Below, one piece after another: positions 19,529 through 28,438 of a DNA stretch of 64,000 nucleotides. The stretch lies in NCBI GenBank assembly GCA_963799315.1, contig CAWCWP010000001.1, positions 1,364,001-1,428,000 on the forward strand. The letters run 5' to 3'. A program made the translations under genes and the position numbers. The stretch's first letter is position 1, and the number at the start of each line of letters is the position of its first letter. The notes below the pieces were generated by a model. It ran no database searches. It saw nothing but the letters and a program-made list of their open reading frames with translations, and was not told the origin of the DNA. The DNA comes from Parerythrobacter_A sp963799315. Lineage in GTDB: Bacteria; Pseudomonadota; Alphaproteobacteria; Sphingomonadales; Sphingomonadaceae.

Positions 19529-20512
19529 ATGAACGCTCCCTTTCACACGCCCGCCGACGCCACCACACCGTCGGCACGCCATCCCCTGCACGTGCTGATC
19601 GCTGCGCCGCGCGGGTTCTGCGCCGGGGTGGACCGCGCCATCGACATCGTGGAGGTCGCGCTCGAAAAATATGGCGCGCCGGTTTATGTGCGGCACGAGA
19701 TCGTCCACAACAAATACGTCGTCGATGCCCTGCGCGCCAAGGGTGCGATCTTCGTGGAAGAACTGGACGAGGTGCCCGATGACGCGCCGGTCGTCTTCAG
19801 CGCGCATGGCGTGCCAAAATCGGTCCCGGCGGAGGCGGAGCGGCGCAAGCTGGTCTATGTCGATGCCACCTGCCCGCTGGTCAGCAAGGTTCACCGGCAG
19901 GCGGAACGCCAGATCGAGAAAGACCGGCACATCCTGTTCATCGGCCATGCCGGACATCCAGAAGTCGTCGGCACGATGGGGCAGGTTACGCCGGACCAGA
20001 TGACGCTGGTGGAAACCGTGGCGGACGTTGCCAAACTGCCATTCAAGGATGGCAGCAATCTGGCGTTTCTCACGCAGACGACGCTGTCGGTGGACGATAC
20101 GGCCGAACTGGTCGATGCGCTGCGCGCGCGCTATCCCGAAATCACCGGACCAAAAGCGGAGGACATCTGTTACGCCACGTCGAACCGGCAAGCGGCGGTG
20201 AAGCGCATCGCACCGGGCAGCGACCTGGTGCTGGTGATCGGTGCGCCGAACAGCTCCAACTCGCTGCGGCTGGTCGAAGTGTCGCAGAAGCTGGGCACCG
20301 ACAGCTACCTGATCCAGCGCGCCGACGAAATCGACCCGGCATGGCTGGACGGCGTCGGCACACTTGGCCTGACGGCGGGTGCGTCGGCCCCGGAAGAGCT
20401 GGTGCGCGAAGTGATGGACCGTCTCAACGAACTGCGCGATGTGACCGAGGAAACCGTGCTGACCACCGAAGAGAAGATGACGTTCAAGCTGCCGCGCCAG
20501 CTGACCGACTGA
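19529..20512 (+). CDS. ispH: 4-hydroxy-3-methylbut-2-enyl diphosphate reductase
   Basis: Last enzyme of the MEP isoprenoid pathway; an iron-sulfur reductase giving IPP and DMAPP. The three cluster cysteines are visible in APRGFCAGVDRAI, YVDATCPLVSKVH and DICYATSNRQ. SAHGV and GHAGHPEVVGT carry the conserved histidines. ATG 19529 begins MNAPFHTPADATTPSARHP. 327 residues in an unbroken frame. thrB starts 15 bases downstream and rnhA overlaps thrB, so ispH-thrB-rnhA is a likely operon, a known arrangement in alphaproteobacteria. Confidence 0.97.
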   Translation: MNAPFHTPADATTPSARHPLHVLIAAPRGFCAGVDRAIDIVEVALEKYGAPVYVRHEIVHNKYVVDALRAKGAIFVEELDEVPDDAPVVFSAHGVPKSVPAEAERRKLVYVDATCPLVSKVHRQAERQIEKDRHILFIGHAGHPEVVGTMGQVTPDQMTLVETVADVAKLPFKDGSNLAFLTQTTLSVDDTAELVDALRARYPEITGPKAEDICYATSNRQAAVKRIAPGSDLVLVIGAPNSSNSLRLVEVSQKLGTDSYLIQRADEIDPAWLDGVGTLGLTAGASAPEELVREVMDRLNELRDVTEETVLTTEEKMTFKLPRQLTD

Positions 20513-20527
20513 AACCGACCTTTACCG

Positions 20528-21505
20528 GTGGCCGTCTATACGCATCTGTCCGCCGGGACGCTGGCAACGCTCGTCGCGCAATACGATATTGGCACGCTGC
20601 GCAGCGCAAAAGGCATTGCCGAGGGTGTTTCCAACAGCAACTGGCTGATCGAAACGACCCGCGACCGGTTCATCCTGACGATGTACGAACGGCGCATCGC
20701 GCTGGCCGACCTGCCCTACTTCCTCGGCCTGCTCGATCACCTCTCCGCAAAAGGGTGCGCCGTTCCGCGCACCATCCATGACCGTTCGGGCGCGGCGTAC
20801 CGGACGCTGGACGACAAGGCGGTTGCGCTGATCGAATTCCTGCCGGGCGTTTCCATCGATGTGCCGACGCCTGCTCAGGCCCGCAATGTCGGCACGGTCC
20901 TGGCGCAGATGCACAATGCCTGTGCGGATTTCGCACCGACCCGCGCGAATGATTTGCGCCCGGCGGACTGGGCCGCGCTGTTCGGGGAATGCGGCTCGAC
21001 CGGATTGCAGGCCATCGACCCGGCGCTGCCCGGTATCGTCGCGGACGCCATGCCCGCGATCCAACGGTCCTGGCCCGAAGACTTGCCCACGGGCACCATC
21101 CATGCCGACCTGTTTCCCGACAATGTGCTGATGCTGGGCGATACGGTCAGCGGCCTGATCGACTTCTACTTCGCCTGCACCGACATCCTTGCCTACGATC
21201 TGGCCGTCACCCATGCGGCGTGGTGTTTCTCGCCGGACGGCACGGACTATCGCGCCGATGTGGGCGCGGCCCTGCTGGCAGGCTATGCCTCGCAGCGATC
21301 GGTAAGTGCGACGGAAATCGCAGCGCTGCCGGTGCTGGCGCAGGGGGCGGCGCTGCGGTTCATGGCGACGCGCTGTGTCGATTGGCTGGAAACCGCAGAT
21401 GCCGCGCTGGTGCAGCGCAAGGATCCGATGGATTTCGCGCGCCGCCTGCAATTCTATGCCGCGCATGGCGATACGGTTTTTGCGCGCGGGCATTTCTCCG
21501 CTTGA
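20528..21505 (+). CDS. thrB: Homoserine kinase type II (APH-like)
   Basis: Phosphorylates homoserine in threonine biosynthesis. This is the aminoglycoside-phosphotransferase-fold form used by alphaproteobacteria: MAVYTHLSAGTLATLVAQY at the start, GVSNSNWLIET forming the nucleotide loop, and the catalytic loop GTIHADLFPDNVLM followed by GLIDFYFACTDILAYDLA with the metal-binding aspartate. It starts at GTG 20528 with only a weak ribosome-binding site. 325 residues, intact. The stop TGA overlaps the TTG start of rnhA. Confidence 0.93.
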   Translation: MAVYTHLSAGTLATLVAQYDIGTLRSAKGIAEGVSNSNWLIETTRDRFILTMYERRIALADLPYFLGLLDHLSAKGCAVPRTIHDRSGAAYRTLDDKAVALIEFLPGVSIDVPTPAQARNVGTVLAQMHNACADFAPTRANDLRPADWAALFGECGSTGLQAIDPALPGIVADAMPAIQRSWPEDLPTGTIHADLFPDNVLMLGDTVSGLIDFYFACTDILAYDLAVTHAAWCFSPDGTDYRADVGAALLAGYASQRSVSATEIAALPVLAQGAALRFMATRCVDWLETADAALVQRKDPMDFARRLQFYAAHGDTVFARGHFSA

Positions 21506-21942
21506 AGCAGGTGGAAATCTTCACCGACGGTGCTTGCAAGGGCAATCCCGGCCCCGGCGGCTGGGGCGTGTTGCTGCGGATGGGATCGCACGAGAAGGAG
21601 CTGTCGGGCAACGAAGCGGAAACCACCAACAACCGCATGGAAATGCTGGCGGTCATTCGCGGGCTGGAGGCGCTGAAGGAGCCGTGCGCGGTGGCGCTGT
21701 ATTCGGACAGCAAATATGTGCTGGACGGCATCACCAAATGGGTCGCGGGCTGGATCAGGCGCGGCTGGAAGACGGCAGCGAAGAAGCCGGTCGCCAATGC
21801 CGATCTATGGCGCGACCTGATCGCGGCGAGCGAGCGGCATCGCGTCGAATGGCACTGGGTCAAGGGACACGCAGGCCATCCGGAAAACGAGCGCGCCGAT
21901 GCACTGGCGAGCGCCGCCGCCGAAGCGGCGCGCGCTCTTTAG
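21502..21942 (+). CDS. rnhA: Ribonuclease HI
   Basis: Degrades the RNA strand of RNA-DNA hybrids. The four acidic active-site residues are visible: IFTDGACKGNPGPGGWG (Asp), NNRMEML (Glu), YSDSKYV (Asp) and ENERADALA (Asp), with the HWVKGHAGHPEN loop. The start is TTG 21502, giving (M)KQVEIFTDG, in a TTGA overlap with the thrB stop. A GTG three codons later is less likely because the family starts one strand earlier. 146 residues, intact. The TTG start and overlap suggest its translation depends on thrB. Confidence 0.95.
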   Translation: MKQVEIFTDGACKGNPGPGGWGVLLRMGSHEKELSGNEAETTNNRMEMLAVIRGLEALKEPCAVALYSDSKYVLDGITKWVAGWIRRGWKTAAKKPVANADLWRDLIAASERHRVEWHWVKGHAGHPENERADALASAAAEAARAL

Positions 21943-21951
21943 GCACGTCCG

Positions 21952-22135
21952 TTATTCGGTCGTCGTATCGACCGTCTCGGCGTCCGGGCCGTTTTCCTTG
22001 ATCGAATTCGATGGCGTTCTTGGCACCCGCCTTGGAGCTGTAGCCTTCGGTCCAGAAAATCGTCTCAGCATTGTACATGAAATAGGAAACGAACTCGCCC
22101 GCCTTGTTTTTCCGGATTTCGAACCTGTGTGCCAT
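21952..22135 (-). CDS. YegP/UPF0339 (DUF1508) family protein, frameshifted
   Basis: A small protein of about 60 residues. MAHRFEIRKNKAGEFVSYF and the following EGYSSKAGAKNAIE match the DUF1508 repeat, which forms a small alpha/beta unit (one copy here; Escherichia coli YegP has two). An extra T at about 22008 (gaattcgat) shifts the frame; the restored end SIKENGPDAETVDTTTE stops at 21952-21954. Function in the family is unknown. It converges on rnhA with a 9-bp spacer. Confidence 0.85.
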
Positions 22136-22191
22136 CCGGATTTCCTTTTCGAGAGAGGGAAGCGGATCGTAACAAAGCTATGTGCGAAAGC

Positions 22192-23280
22192 CTAATCGAA
22201 GCGCTTGGGGTCGAATGTCGCGGCGTCGATATGCGCGACCGGAGGCGATGGCGCGCGGCCCAGCAGTAAATCAGCCATCAAAGTCGCGGCGGCCGGTGCG
22301 GTCTGGATGCCGGAACCGCCCTGCCCGGCAAACCACGCGAAGCCCGGCACGCGCGCGTCCATGCCGAACACCGGTAACCGGTCGTTTGCGAAACTGCGCA
22401 GCCCCGCCCAACTCCGCACGACAGAACGCACCCGCCAGTCGACCACGGTTTCCAGCATCGCGATTGCCTGCGCCACGGCAAGCTCCTCCGGCGCGGCATC
22501 GTGCGGATGACTCGGTGTTTCGTCATGCGGGCTGAGCCAGAGCCGCCCCGCATCGGGCTTGAAATAAAACGCGCCGTTGACGTCCAGCACAAGCGGCATG
22601 TCGGCAAGCGGTTCCGGATCGGTATCCAGCGCCACAACGGTTCGCAGCAAGGGTGCAATGCCCAGTGCCTTCGCCCCGGCCAGTTCCGCAATGCCATCGG
22701 CCCAGGCCCCGGCTGCATTGACCAGTGTCCGGCAGCGAAAGTTTTCGCCGCTTTCCGACATCAGGTGCCAGACACCATCGCGCCGTTCGATTGCCGCTAT
22801 CCGCATTTTCAGCCGCACCGCCGCACCGTGGCGCCTGGCAACGCGCAGGTAGTGCTGGTGGAGCGCCGCCACGTCGATATCGGCGCAGTCCGGCTCCCAA
22901 AGACCCTCGGACCAATCCACACGCAAACCGGGCATCCGCGCGTGCAAATCCGCGCTATTCTGCGGCTCAAGCGCAACGTCGGCCTCGGCAAAGCGCCGCC
23001 GGAACGCCGCCAGTTCGTCCCTGTCGCCCCTCCGCCCGATATACAGCGCGCCGCGTTGGTTCAGGAATCCGCCATCCCGTAACGGTTGCTCCGAAGCAAG
23101 CGTGAGCGGTGCGATCTGCGGCCCGCCATAACACGCTTCCCAGAATGCGGCAGAGCGCCCGGTCGTGTGATATCCGGCGCTTTCCTCCGCCTCCAGCAAC
23201 AGCACGTCGGCATCTTCCGCCAGTTCGGCGGCAAGGCTCGCCCCCGCCATTCCGGCACCGACGATGGCGAAATCGTACAT
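22192..23280 (-). CDS. FAD-dependent oxidoreductase (DAO family)
   Basis: Glycine oxidase / D-amino acid dehydrogenase-like flavoprotein. The FAD-binding GAGMAGASLAAEL with LLLEAEESAGYHTTGRSAA is N-terminal, NAAGAWADGIAELAG is mid-protein, and GQGGSGIQTAPAAATLMADLL forms the second dinucleotide contact. ATG 23278-23280 (MYDFAIVGAG) is chosen over the GTG one codon upstream. 362 residues, intact. It lies 7 bases after the hydrolase stop in the same direction, so the two are coexpressed. The natural substrate, probably a D-amino acid or sarcosine-like amine, cannot be stated. Confidence 0.85.
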   Translation of the reverse strand: MYDFAIVGAGMAGASLAAELAEDADVLLLEAEESAGYHTTGRSAAFWEACYGGPQIAPLTLASEQPLRDGGFLNQRGALYIGRRGDRDELAAFRRRFAEADVALEPQNSADLHARMPGLRVDWSEGLWEPDCADIDVAALHQHYLRVARRHGAAVRLKMRIAAIERRDGVWHLMSESGENFRCRTLVNAAGAWADGIAELAGAKALGIAPLLRTVVALDTDPEPLADMPLVLDVNGAFYFKPDAGRLWLSPHDETPSHPHDAAPEELAVAQAIAMLETVVDWRVRSVVRSWAGLRSFANDRLPVFGMDARVPGFAWFAGQGGSGIQTAPAAATLMADLLLGRAPSPPVAHIDAATFDPKRFD

Positions 23281-23287
23281 CACGGCT

Positions 23288-24290
23288 TTATCGTTGCGAA
23301 GGCGCGGCTTTGTCGAGGAAGCGGTCGATCATGCCAAGCGCCCGGTCGCGCACCGGATCGACTTCGCGCAGGATCTCGTGCCGCGCCTCCGCGCCGAACA
23401 CTTCCAGCGTCGCGGCGGGCAGGCGCTTCGCCGCGCGCGCTATCGCCTTGTGATCGACCAGCTTGTCCTTGCGCGCCGCCAGCAGCAGGACCGGCGTGTG
23501 GACGGCCTCCAGCGCACCCTTTGCAAAAATGCCCTGCATCGAAGCATAGCCGCGCTCGACCCAGTGCCAGCTGCCCGGTCCCATCACCAGTTCGGGCCGC
23601 ACCTTGCGCCAGTGCAGCTCGTCCTCGTAGCGGTCGGTATCGTGCGTCAGCAGGTTGATGCGGCCCACTGGCGTTTCGCCCGGCTTCTCGCTCCATTTCC
23701 ATGCCGGACGGTCCGCAGCCCCGCGTCCGACCAGCAGCTTCGCAATGCGCTGCATCCAGCGCAGAGGCAGGACCGTGCCGTAATAGCCCAGCATCGGCGC
23801 GACCAAGCACGGCAGCCTTCGGTGCAATCGCCCGCTCCACCAGCGCGCGCAGCACGAGGTGTCCGCCCATCGAATGCCCCGCAATAATGTGGGGGCCGGG
23901 TGTTTCCGCGACCCATTCCCGCCAGAATGTTGCCAGATCGGCGATCCACACCGAAAAATCCTCGATATGGCCCGTCACGTCATCGCTGCCGAAGCGACCG
24001 GACCCGGCCTGCCCGCGCCAGTCCGCAGCGGTCACGCGCCAGCCGTCGCGGTGCCAGCCGTGCAGGGTTTCGAGGTATTTTTCGTAATTGTCGCCCCGAC
24101 CCGGCATGAACAGGATCGAGCCACGTGCAGTCTTGCCCGCAACATCCCAGTCTATCCGCCGGATCGCATGGCCATCCGCCGCCTGCCACACGCTTTCGCG
24201 GGCGGTGTCGGGGATGGCGCGCCGGTCGAAGGGGGGGAGATCGATAGAGGGGCGGTCGATAGGGGGGCGGTCGAAGGCAGTCTGGTTCAT
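23288..24290 (-). CDS. Alpha/beta hydrolase, lysophospholipase-like, frameshifted
   Basis: Serine hydrolase resembling PldB-type lysophospholipases and monoacylglycerol lipases. GSILFMPGRGDNYEKYLETL, DWRGQAGSGRF and the nucleophile elbow AGHSMGGHLVLRAL are seen, with the acid and histidine region LLAARKDKLVDHKAI and AEARHEILREVDPVRD. An extra T at about 23806 (gcttggtcgcg) breaks the frame between KAAVL and APMLGYYG. About 334 residues. There is no signal peptide. The N-terminus is a short repeat DRPPIDRPSIDLPPFDR encoded by poly-C stretches, unusual for the family. Followed directly by the FAD oxidoreductase. Confidence 0.85.
24231..24267. repeat. Poly-G tracts with near-tandem repeats at the 5' end of the hydrolase gene
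   Basis: Runs of seven, four and six G (24231-24237, 24249-24252, 24262-24267 on the plus strand) sit in a degenerate repeat of a ggcggtcgat unit, within codons 8-20 of the hydrolase. Such tracts are prone to slippage in replication and also to sequencing error. Confidence 0.6.
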
Positions 24291-24394
24291 AAGCTCATCG
24301 CATGCGTGGCTAACGCCGCCCTCCGCGCTGTGGTTACTATTTGGTAAGCCCTCGCCTGTAGCACGGCAGCGAACAAGAGGTTTCAGGGGCTGTC

Positions 24395-24898
24395 ATGCTG
24401 AACGATTACATCCATTACGGACTGCTGGTTGCCTTGGCAATCGGCCTGCTGGCAGCGGCCATCAACGACATTCGCGCACGCAAGATCAACAATCGCCTGA
24501 CCGGTGCCATCGCGCTGGCCGCGCCGCTGTTCTGGTGGAGCAGCGGCCTGGCGCTGTGGCCCGGCGTCGCCATCCAGCTTGGCATGGGACTCGGCGTATT
24601 TTTCGCACTGGCGCTGCTGTTCCGCTTCCGCCTGCTTGGTGGCGGCGATGTGAAGCTGCTGACCGCACTGGCATTGTGGATCACGCCCAACGCATTCCTG
24701 CACCTGTTCCTGATGATGGCCCTTATCGGTGGCGTGCTCGCCGTGGTGATGGGCGGATATTACATCGCCAGCCGCCAGCGCGACAAGATGAGCATGCCCT
24801 ACGGCATCGCCATCGCATGCGGCGGCTTGTGGGTGCTGGGAACGCAGTATTTTCCACCCGCTGGCGCCGCAATCGGGATCGCACCCGTGTTCGGGTGA
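24395..24898 (+). CDS. cpaA: Prepilin peptidase CpaA/TadV
   Basis: Inner-membrane aspartic peptidase that processes Flp-type prepilins. The protein is nearly all hydrophobic helices; the first catalytic aspartate is in AAINDIRARKINN and the second in the family motif LLGGGDVKLLTALAL. 167 residues, the normal size of the A24 short form without a methyltransferase domain. ATG 24395 has upstream purines (cagggg). It heads the pilus operon. No Flp pilin gene is present in the 104-bp spacer upstream. Confidence 0.92.
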   Translation: MLNDYIHYGLLVALAIGLLAAAINDIRARKINNRLTGAIALAAPLFWWSSGLALWPGVAIQLGMGLGVFFALALLFRFRLLGGGDVKLLTALALWITPNAFLHLFLMMALIGGVLAVVMGGYYIASRQRDKMSMPYGIAIACGGLWVLGTQYFPPAGAAIGIAPVFG

Positions 24899-24988
24899 AC
24901 CGCATTTTAACCATTTCGCACGTAAGCATCGAATTCAACCAAAGGCCCGCACTTCCGCCGGGCACGTACTAAGGGGGCTTGAAAAGCC

Positions 24989-26110
24989 ATGGACAGGAAA
25001 AAGCTGGTTCTGCTGCTGGGCGCGCTGATTATTGCAATCGGCACCGCATTGGCTGCACGAAGCATGTTCGCCGGGGCCCCTGCCCCGCAGGCCGACGCCG
25101 CACCGGCGGTTCCATTGGGGCCGAAGGTACTGGTCGCACAGCGCGGCCTGCCGGTCGGCACGATCATCACGGCCGATGCGATCAATTTCCAGCAATGGCC
25201 GGAAGAGCTGGTGCAGGATGCCTATTTCCTAGACGGGGAATCGGACGTCTCGCAGCTGCTCGGCACGGTCGTGCGCCATCCTATTACCGCCGGTGAACCC
25301 GTGACGCAGGGCAGCCTCGTCAAGCCGGGCGACCGTGGTTTCCTCGCTGCGGCGCTTGGCCCCGGCATGCGCGCCGTGACCGTTCCCGTCTCCGACAAGA
25401 CCGGTGTTGCCGGCTTCGTCTTTCCGGGCGACCGCGTCGACCTGGTGCTGACGCAGACGGTCAAGGGTGACGACGACACGTTGCGTGCCGCCGAAACCAT
25501 CCTTTCCAACCTGCGCGTCCTTGCGACCGACCAGGCCACCACGCAAGATACAACCGAGACAGGCGACACCGTCGTCCGCACGGCGCGTACGGTCACGCTC
25601 GAAGTAACGCCGCGCATCGCGGAGAAAGTCGCCGTAGCCCAGACCATCGGCACGCTCAGCCTGTCGCTGCGGTCCATCGCGGACAACCAGAGCGAGCTGG
25701 AACGCGCCATTGCCGCAGGCGATATCAAGGTGCCCGACAACGCAACGCCGGAACAGGAAGAAGCCATCCTGAAGGCCGCGATGTCGCGCCCCACGGACAA
25801 GGGAACCACGTTCCAGACCGGTGGCGACGTATCGCGCTTCCAGCGCAGCAGCGTCCCCGCCAAAAACACCCGCGAACGTGGCGCAAATGCAGGCCCCGGC
25901 CCGGCAGTGGTGGCGCAGCCCCGTGCCGCCGCCGCACCGCAGGCCGCCCCGGTTCCGCGCGGACCGACCGTAACCGTCACCCGAGGCAAGACCACGACCG
26001 AAGTGGCCGTGGGCCAGGGTGCCGGACGGATGGTAGCGCAAACACGCAACGCGCTGACCGGTGACGGGGACGACAACCCCGCCGAAACCAGCTCGGTCCT
26101 GATCCGATGA
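24989..26110 (+). CDS. cpaB: Flp pilus assembly protein CpaB
   Basis: Periplasmic, membrane-anchored pilus assembly factor that interacts with the secretin. MDRKKLVLLLGALIIAIGTALAA is an N-terminal signal anchor. A SAF domain (KVLVAQRGLPVGTIITADAI) and the RcpC-like region (GMRAVTVPVSDKTGVAGFVFPGDRVDLVLT) follow. The C-terminal third is a Pro/Ala-rich linker ending GRMVAQTRNALTG. 373 residues, intact. cpaC begins just after its stop. Confidence 0.93.
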   Translation: MDRKKLVLLLGALIIAIGTALAARSMFAGAPAPQADAAPAVPLGPKVLVAQRGLPVGTIITADAINFQQWPEELVQDAYFLDGESDVSQLLGTVVRHPITAGEPVTQGSLVKPGDRGFLAAALGPGMRAVTVPVSDKTGVAGFVFPGDRVDLVLTQTVKGDDDTLRAAETILSNLRVLATDQATTQDTTETGDTVVRTARTVTLEVTPRIAEKVAVAQTIGTLSLSLRSIADNQSELERAIAAGDIKVPDNATPEQEEAILKAAMSRPTDKGTTFQTGGDVSRFQRSSVPAKNTRERGANAGPGPAVVAQPRAAAAPQAAPVPRGPTVTVTRGKTTTEVAVGQGAGRMVAQTRNALTGDGDDNPAETSSVLIR

Positions 26111-26181
26111 AAGGCGTTCCGATGAACCGCATTCGCAAGACTCTGGCCCCCGCAGCTTGGGCCCAACCGAGAGGCAAGATT

Positions 26182-27738
26182 ATGAACCGCCGTCTTACCG
26201 CAACTGCGCTGATTGCCAGCCTGGCCGTGACGGCCACTGCCATCCCGGCACAGGTTGCCAATGCGCAAACCGTAACTCGCCCGGCACAGGATATCGTCCT
26301 GTCCATCGGACGCGGCGAACTGGTGACCGTGCCCGGCACGATGGCCGATGTGTTCGTCGCCAACGATGCGGTTGCCGACGTGCAGGTCAAGTCGCAGCGC
26401 CAGCTGTATATCTTCGGCAAGGCGGGCGGCGAAACCACCGTTTACGCCAGCAATGCACGCGGCGATATCGTCTGGTCCTCCAATATCCGCGTCGGTTCCA
26501 ACATCAGCAGCGTCGACCAGATGCTCGCGCTGGCCATGCCCGAAGCAAAGATCTCGGTCGCCACGATGGGCGCCAATACCGTTTTGCTGACCGGCACCGT
26601 CGGTGCACCTGAAGATGCCGCCGAGGCCGAACGCCTTGTGGTCGCCTTCCTAGGAGACGACGCCAATGTCATCAGCCGCCTGCGCATGGCAACACCCTTG
26701 CAGGTTAATCTGCAAGTGCGCTTCGCCGAAGTCAGCCGCAGCCTGGTCCGTGCCATCGGTGCGAACCTGCTGACGGCTGATGCGACAGACGGGTTCCAGT
26801 TCGGTGTTACGACCGGCCGCGCAGCAGTTCCGCAGTTCCAGCCGGGTGGCCCGGTCGGCACCGGCGTTACCGAGGGCGGAGAAGGCACGCAGGTCGTGAC
26901 CAGCCTTGCCACCGGCGCGACATTTGCCGGGTTCGGCAATTTGCTCGGTCTCGATATCGGCGCGGCTCTCGACTTGGCCGAACGCGATGGTCTGGTGACC
27001 ACGCTGTCGCAGCCCAACCTGACCGCGCTGTCGGGTGAAACCGCAGACTTCCTGGCGGGTGGCGAATTTCCTATTCCGATCAGCCAGGGCCTCGGCACTA
27101 CCGCCATCGAATACCGAAAATTCGGTGTCAGCCTCGCCTACACCCCCACCGTGCTTGCCAATGGCCGCATCTCGCTGCGGGTGAAGCCCGAAGTGTCGGA
27201 ACTGTCGAGCCAGGGTGCGGTAACGCTGAACGGCTTCCAGGTTCCCGCCCTCACCATCCGCCGCACCGAAACGACGGTGGAGCTGGGTTCGGGCCAGAGC
27301 ATCATGATTGCCGGCCTGATGAGCAACAATGCGCAGAACTCGATCGACAAGGCGCCGGGTGTCGGCGACGTGCCGATCCTGGGCAACCTGTTCCGCTCCA
27401 CCGAATTCCGCAAGGGCCAGACCGAGCTGGTCATCATCGTGACGCCATATCTGGTGAAGCCGGTAACCGCCGGGCGCATCGCGCTGCCGACCGATGGTTT
27501 CATGGCTCCGAACGAGGCGGACCGCACGTTCGGTTTCCAGGATAACCTGCCGACCAGGAACACTACCCGGCCCGGCCCCACCGCACGCGACACCGAAGCG
27601 CCCGCGCCTGGCATCAGCCGCGCGCAGCCCGGCGATGCGTCACGTCCCGCAGCGCAACCGCGCCGCAAGGAACGCGCCGCCAGCGCCGCAAAAACCGGTG
27701 GCAATGCCCCCGCCGCCCCCGGCTTCAGCCTCAAGTGA
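26182..27738 (+). CDS. cpaC: Type II/III secretion-type secretin CpaC (RcpA)
   Basis: Outer-membrane channel of the Tad pilus. The ATG at 26182 gives a clear signal peptide (MNRRLTATALIASLAVTA...AQVANAQ) and has a GAGAGG ribosome-binding site; ATGs at 26107 (overlapping the cpaB stop) and 26122 are in frame but would bury the signal. An N-terminal pilus-assembly domain (ILSIGRGELVTVPGTMADVFVAN-like) and a BON-like part precede the secretin core, with VTTLSQPNLTALSGETADFLAGGEFPI and PGVGDVPILGNLFRS. The C-terminus is Pro/Ala/Arg-rich. About 518 residues, intact. Confidence 0.93.
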   Translation: MNRRLTATALIASLAVTATAIPAQVANAQTVTRPAQDIVLSIGRGELVTVPGTMADVFVANDAVADVQVKSQRQLYIFGKAGGETTVYASNARGDIVWSSNIRVGSNISSVDQMLALAMPEAKISVATMGANTVLLTGTVGAPEDAAEAERLVVAFLGDDANVISRLRMATPLQVNLQVRFAEVSRSLVRAIGANLLTADATDGFQFGVTTGRAAVPQFQPGGPVGTGVTEGGEGTQVVTSLATGATFAGFGNLLGLDIGAALDLAERDGLVTTLSQPNLTALSGETADFLAGGEFPIPISQGLGTTAIEYRKFGVSLAYTPTVLANGRISLRVKPEVSELSSQGAVTLNGFQVPALTIRRTETTVELGSGQSIMIAGLMSNNAQNSIDKAPGVGDVPILGNLFRSTEFRKGQTELVIIVTPYLVKPVTAGRIALPTDGFMAPNEADRTFGFQDNLPTRNTTRPGPTARDTEAPAPGISRAQPGDASRPAAQPRRKERAASAAKTGGNAPAAPGFSLK

Positions 27739-27752
27739 GAAAGGCAAACCCT

Positions 27753-28409
27753 ATGTCCATCACCCACACATCCGGCCGACGCGCACGCAAACTTGCGGCG
27801 GCCCTCGTCTTCGCAGGCGGTCTTTCGCTCGGCGCATGCCAGAACATCACGCCCGCCAACACTTCGCTCTACAGTGTGAAGCAGCCGGTGGTCGAACGGA
27901 CCAACTATACGTTCGACCTGCCCGCCGGTGCGGGCGGCCTCGCCATCTCCGAACAGCGCCGCCTGGCGCAGTGGTTCGATACGATGAAGCTGGGCTATGG
28001 CGACCGTGTTTCCATCGACGATCCGATGAACGCCACCGGCACGCGTGAAGCCATCGCCAGCCTGACCGAGCGCCACGGCGTGCTGGTCAGCGACGGTGCG
28101 CCGGTGACGGCGGGCTATGTGGAACCGGGCAATGTCCGCGTTGTCGTGACGCGATCTTCCGCCAGTGTTCCGGGCTGCCCCGACTGGTCTGCTTGGGCCG
28201 ATGCGAATTATCGCAATGAAACCGACCCCGGTTACGGCTGTGCCACCAACAGCAATCTGGCGGCGATGGTCGCCAATCCGGAAGACCTGGTGACGGGCCA
28301 GGAAGGGACTGGCGACACGATGATTTCGCGCAGCACCAAGGCCGTCAACGTCTACCGTGAAAAAGCGCTCACCGGCGAAGGCGGCCTTGCAGCCACCGGT
28401 ACCGAATAA
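27753..28409 (+). CDS. cpaD: Flp pilus assembly lipoprotein CpaD
   Basis: Small outer-membrane lipoprotein of the Tad system, thought to help the secretin. ATG 27753 (MSITHTSGRRARKLAAALV) leads to the lipobox LSLGAC; a GTG six codons upstream is possible but less suitable. The family-typical VPGCPDWSAWADANYRNETDPGYGCATNSNLAAMV, with its GCPDW and NxNLAAMV motifs, is clear (quoted here as separate motifs GCPDW, YGCATNSNLAAMV). About 218 residues, intact, 14 bases after cpaC. Confidence 0.9.
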   Translation: MSITHTSGRRARKLAAALVFAGGLSLGACQNITPANTSLYSVKQPVVERTNYTFDLPAGAGGLAISEQRRLAQWFDTMKLGYGDRVSIDDPMNATGTREAIASLTERHGVLVSDGAPVTAGYVEPGNVRVVVTRSSASVPGCPDWSAWADANYRNETDPGYGCATNSNLAAMVANPEDLVTGQEGTGDTMISRSTKAVNVYREKALTGEGGLAATGTE

Positions 28410-28438
28410 GCCAGCATCCAAGAGGGAAACCCGAAGCC

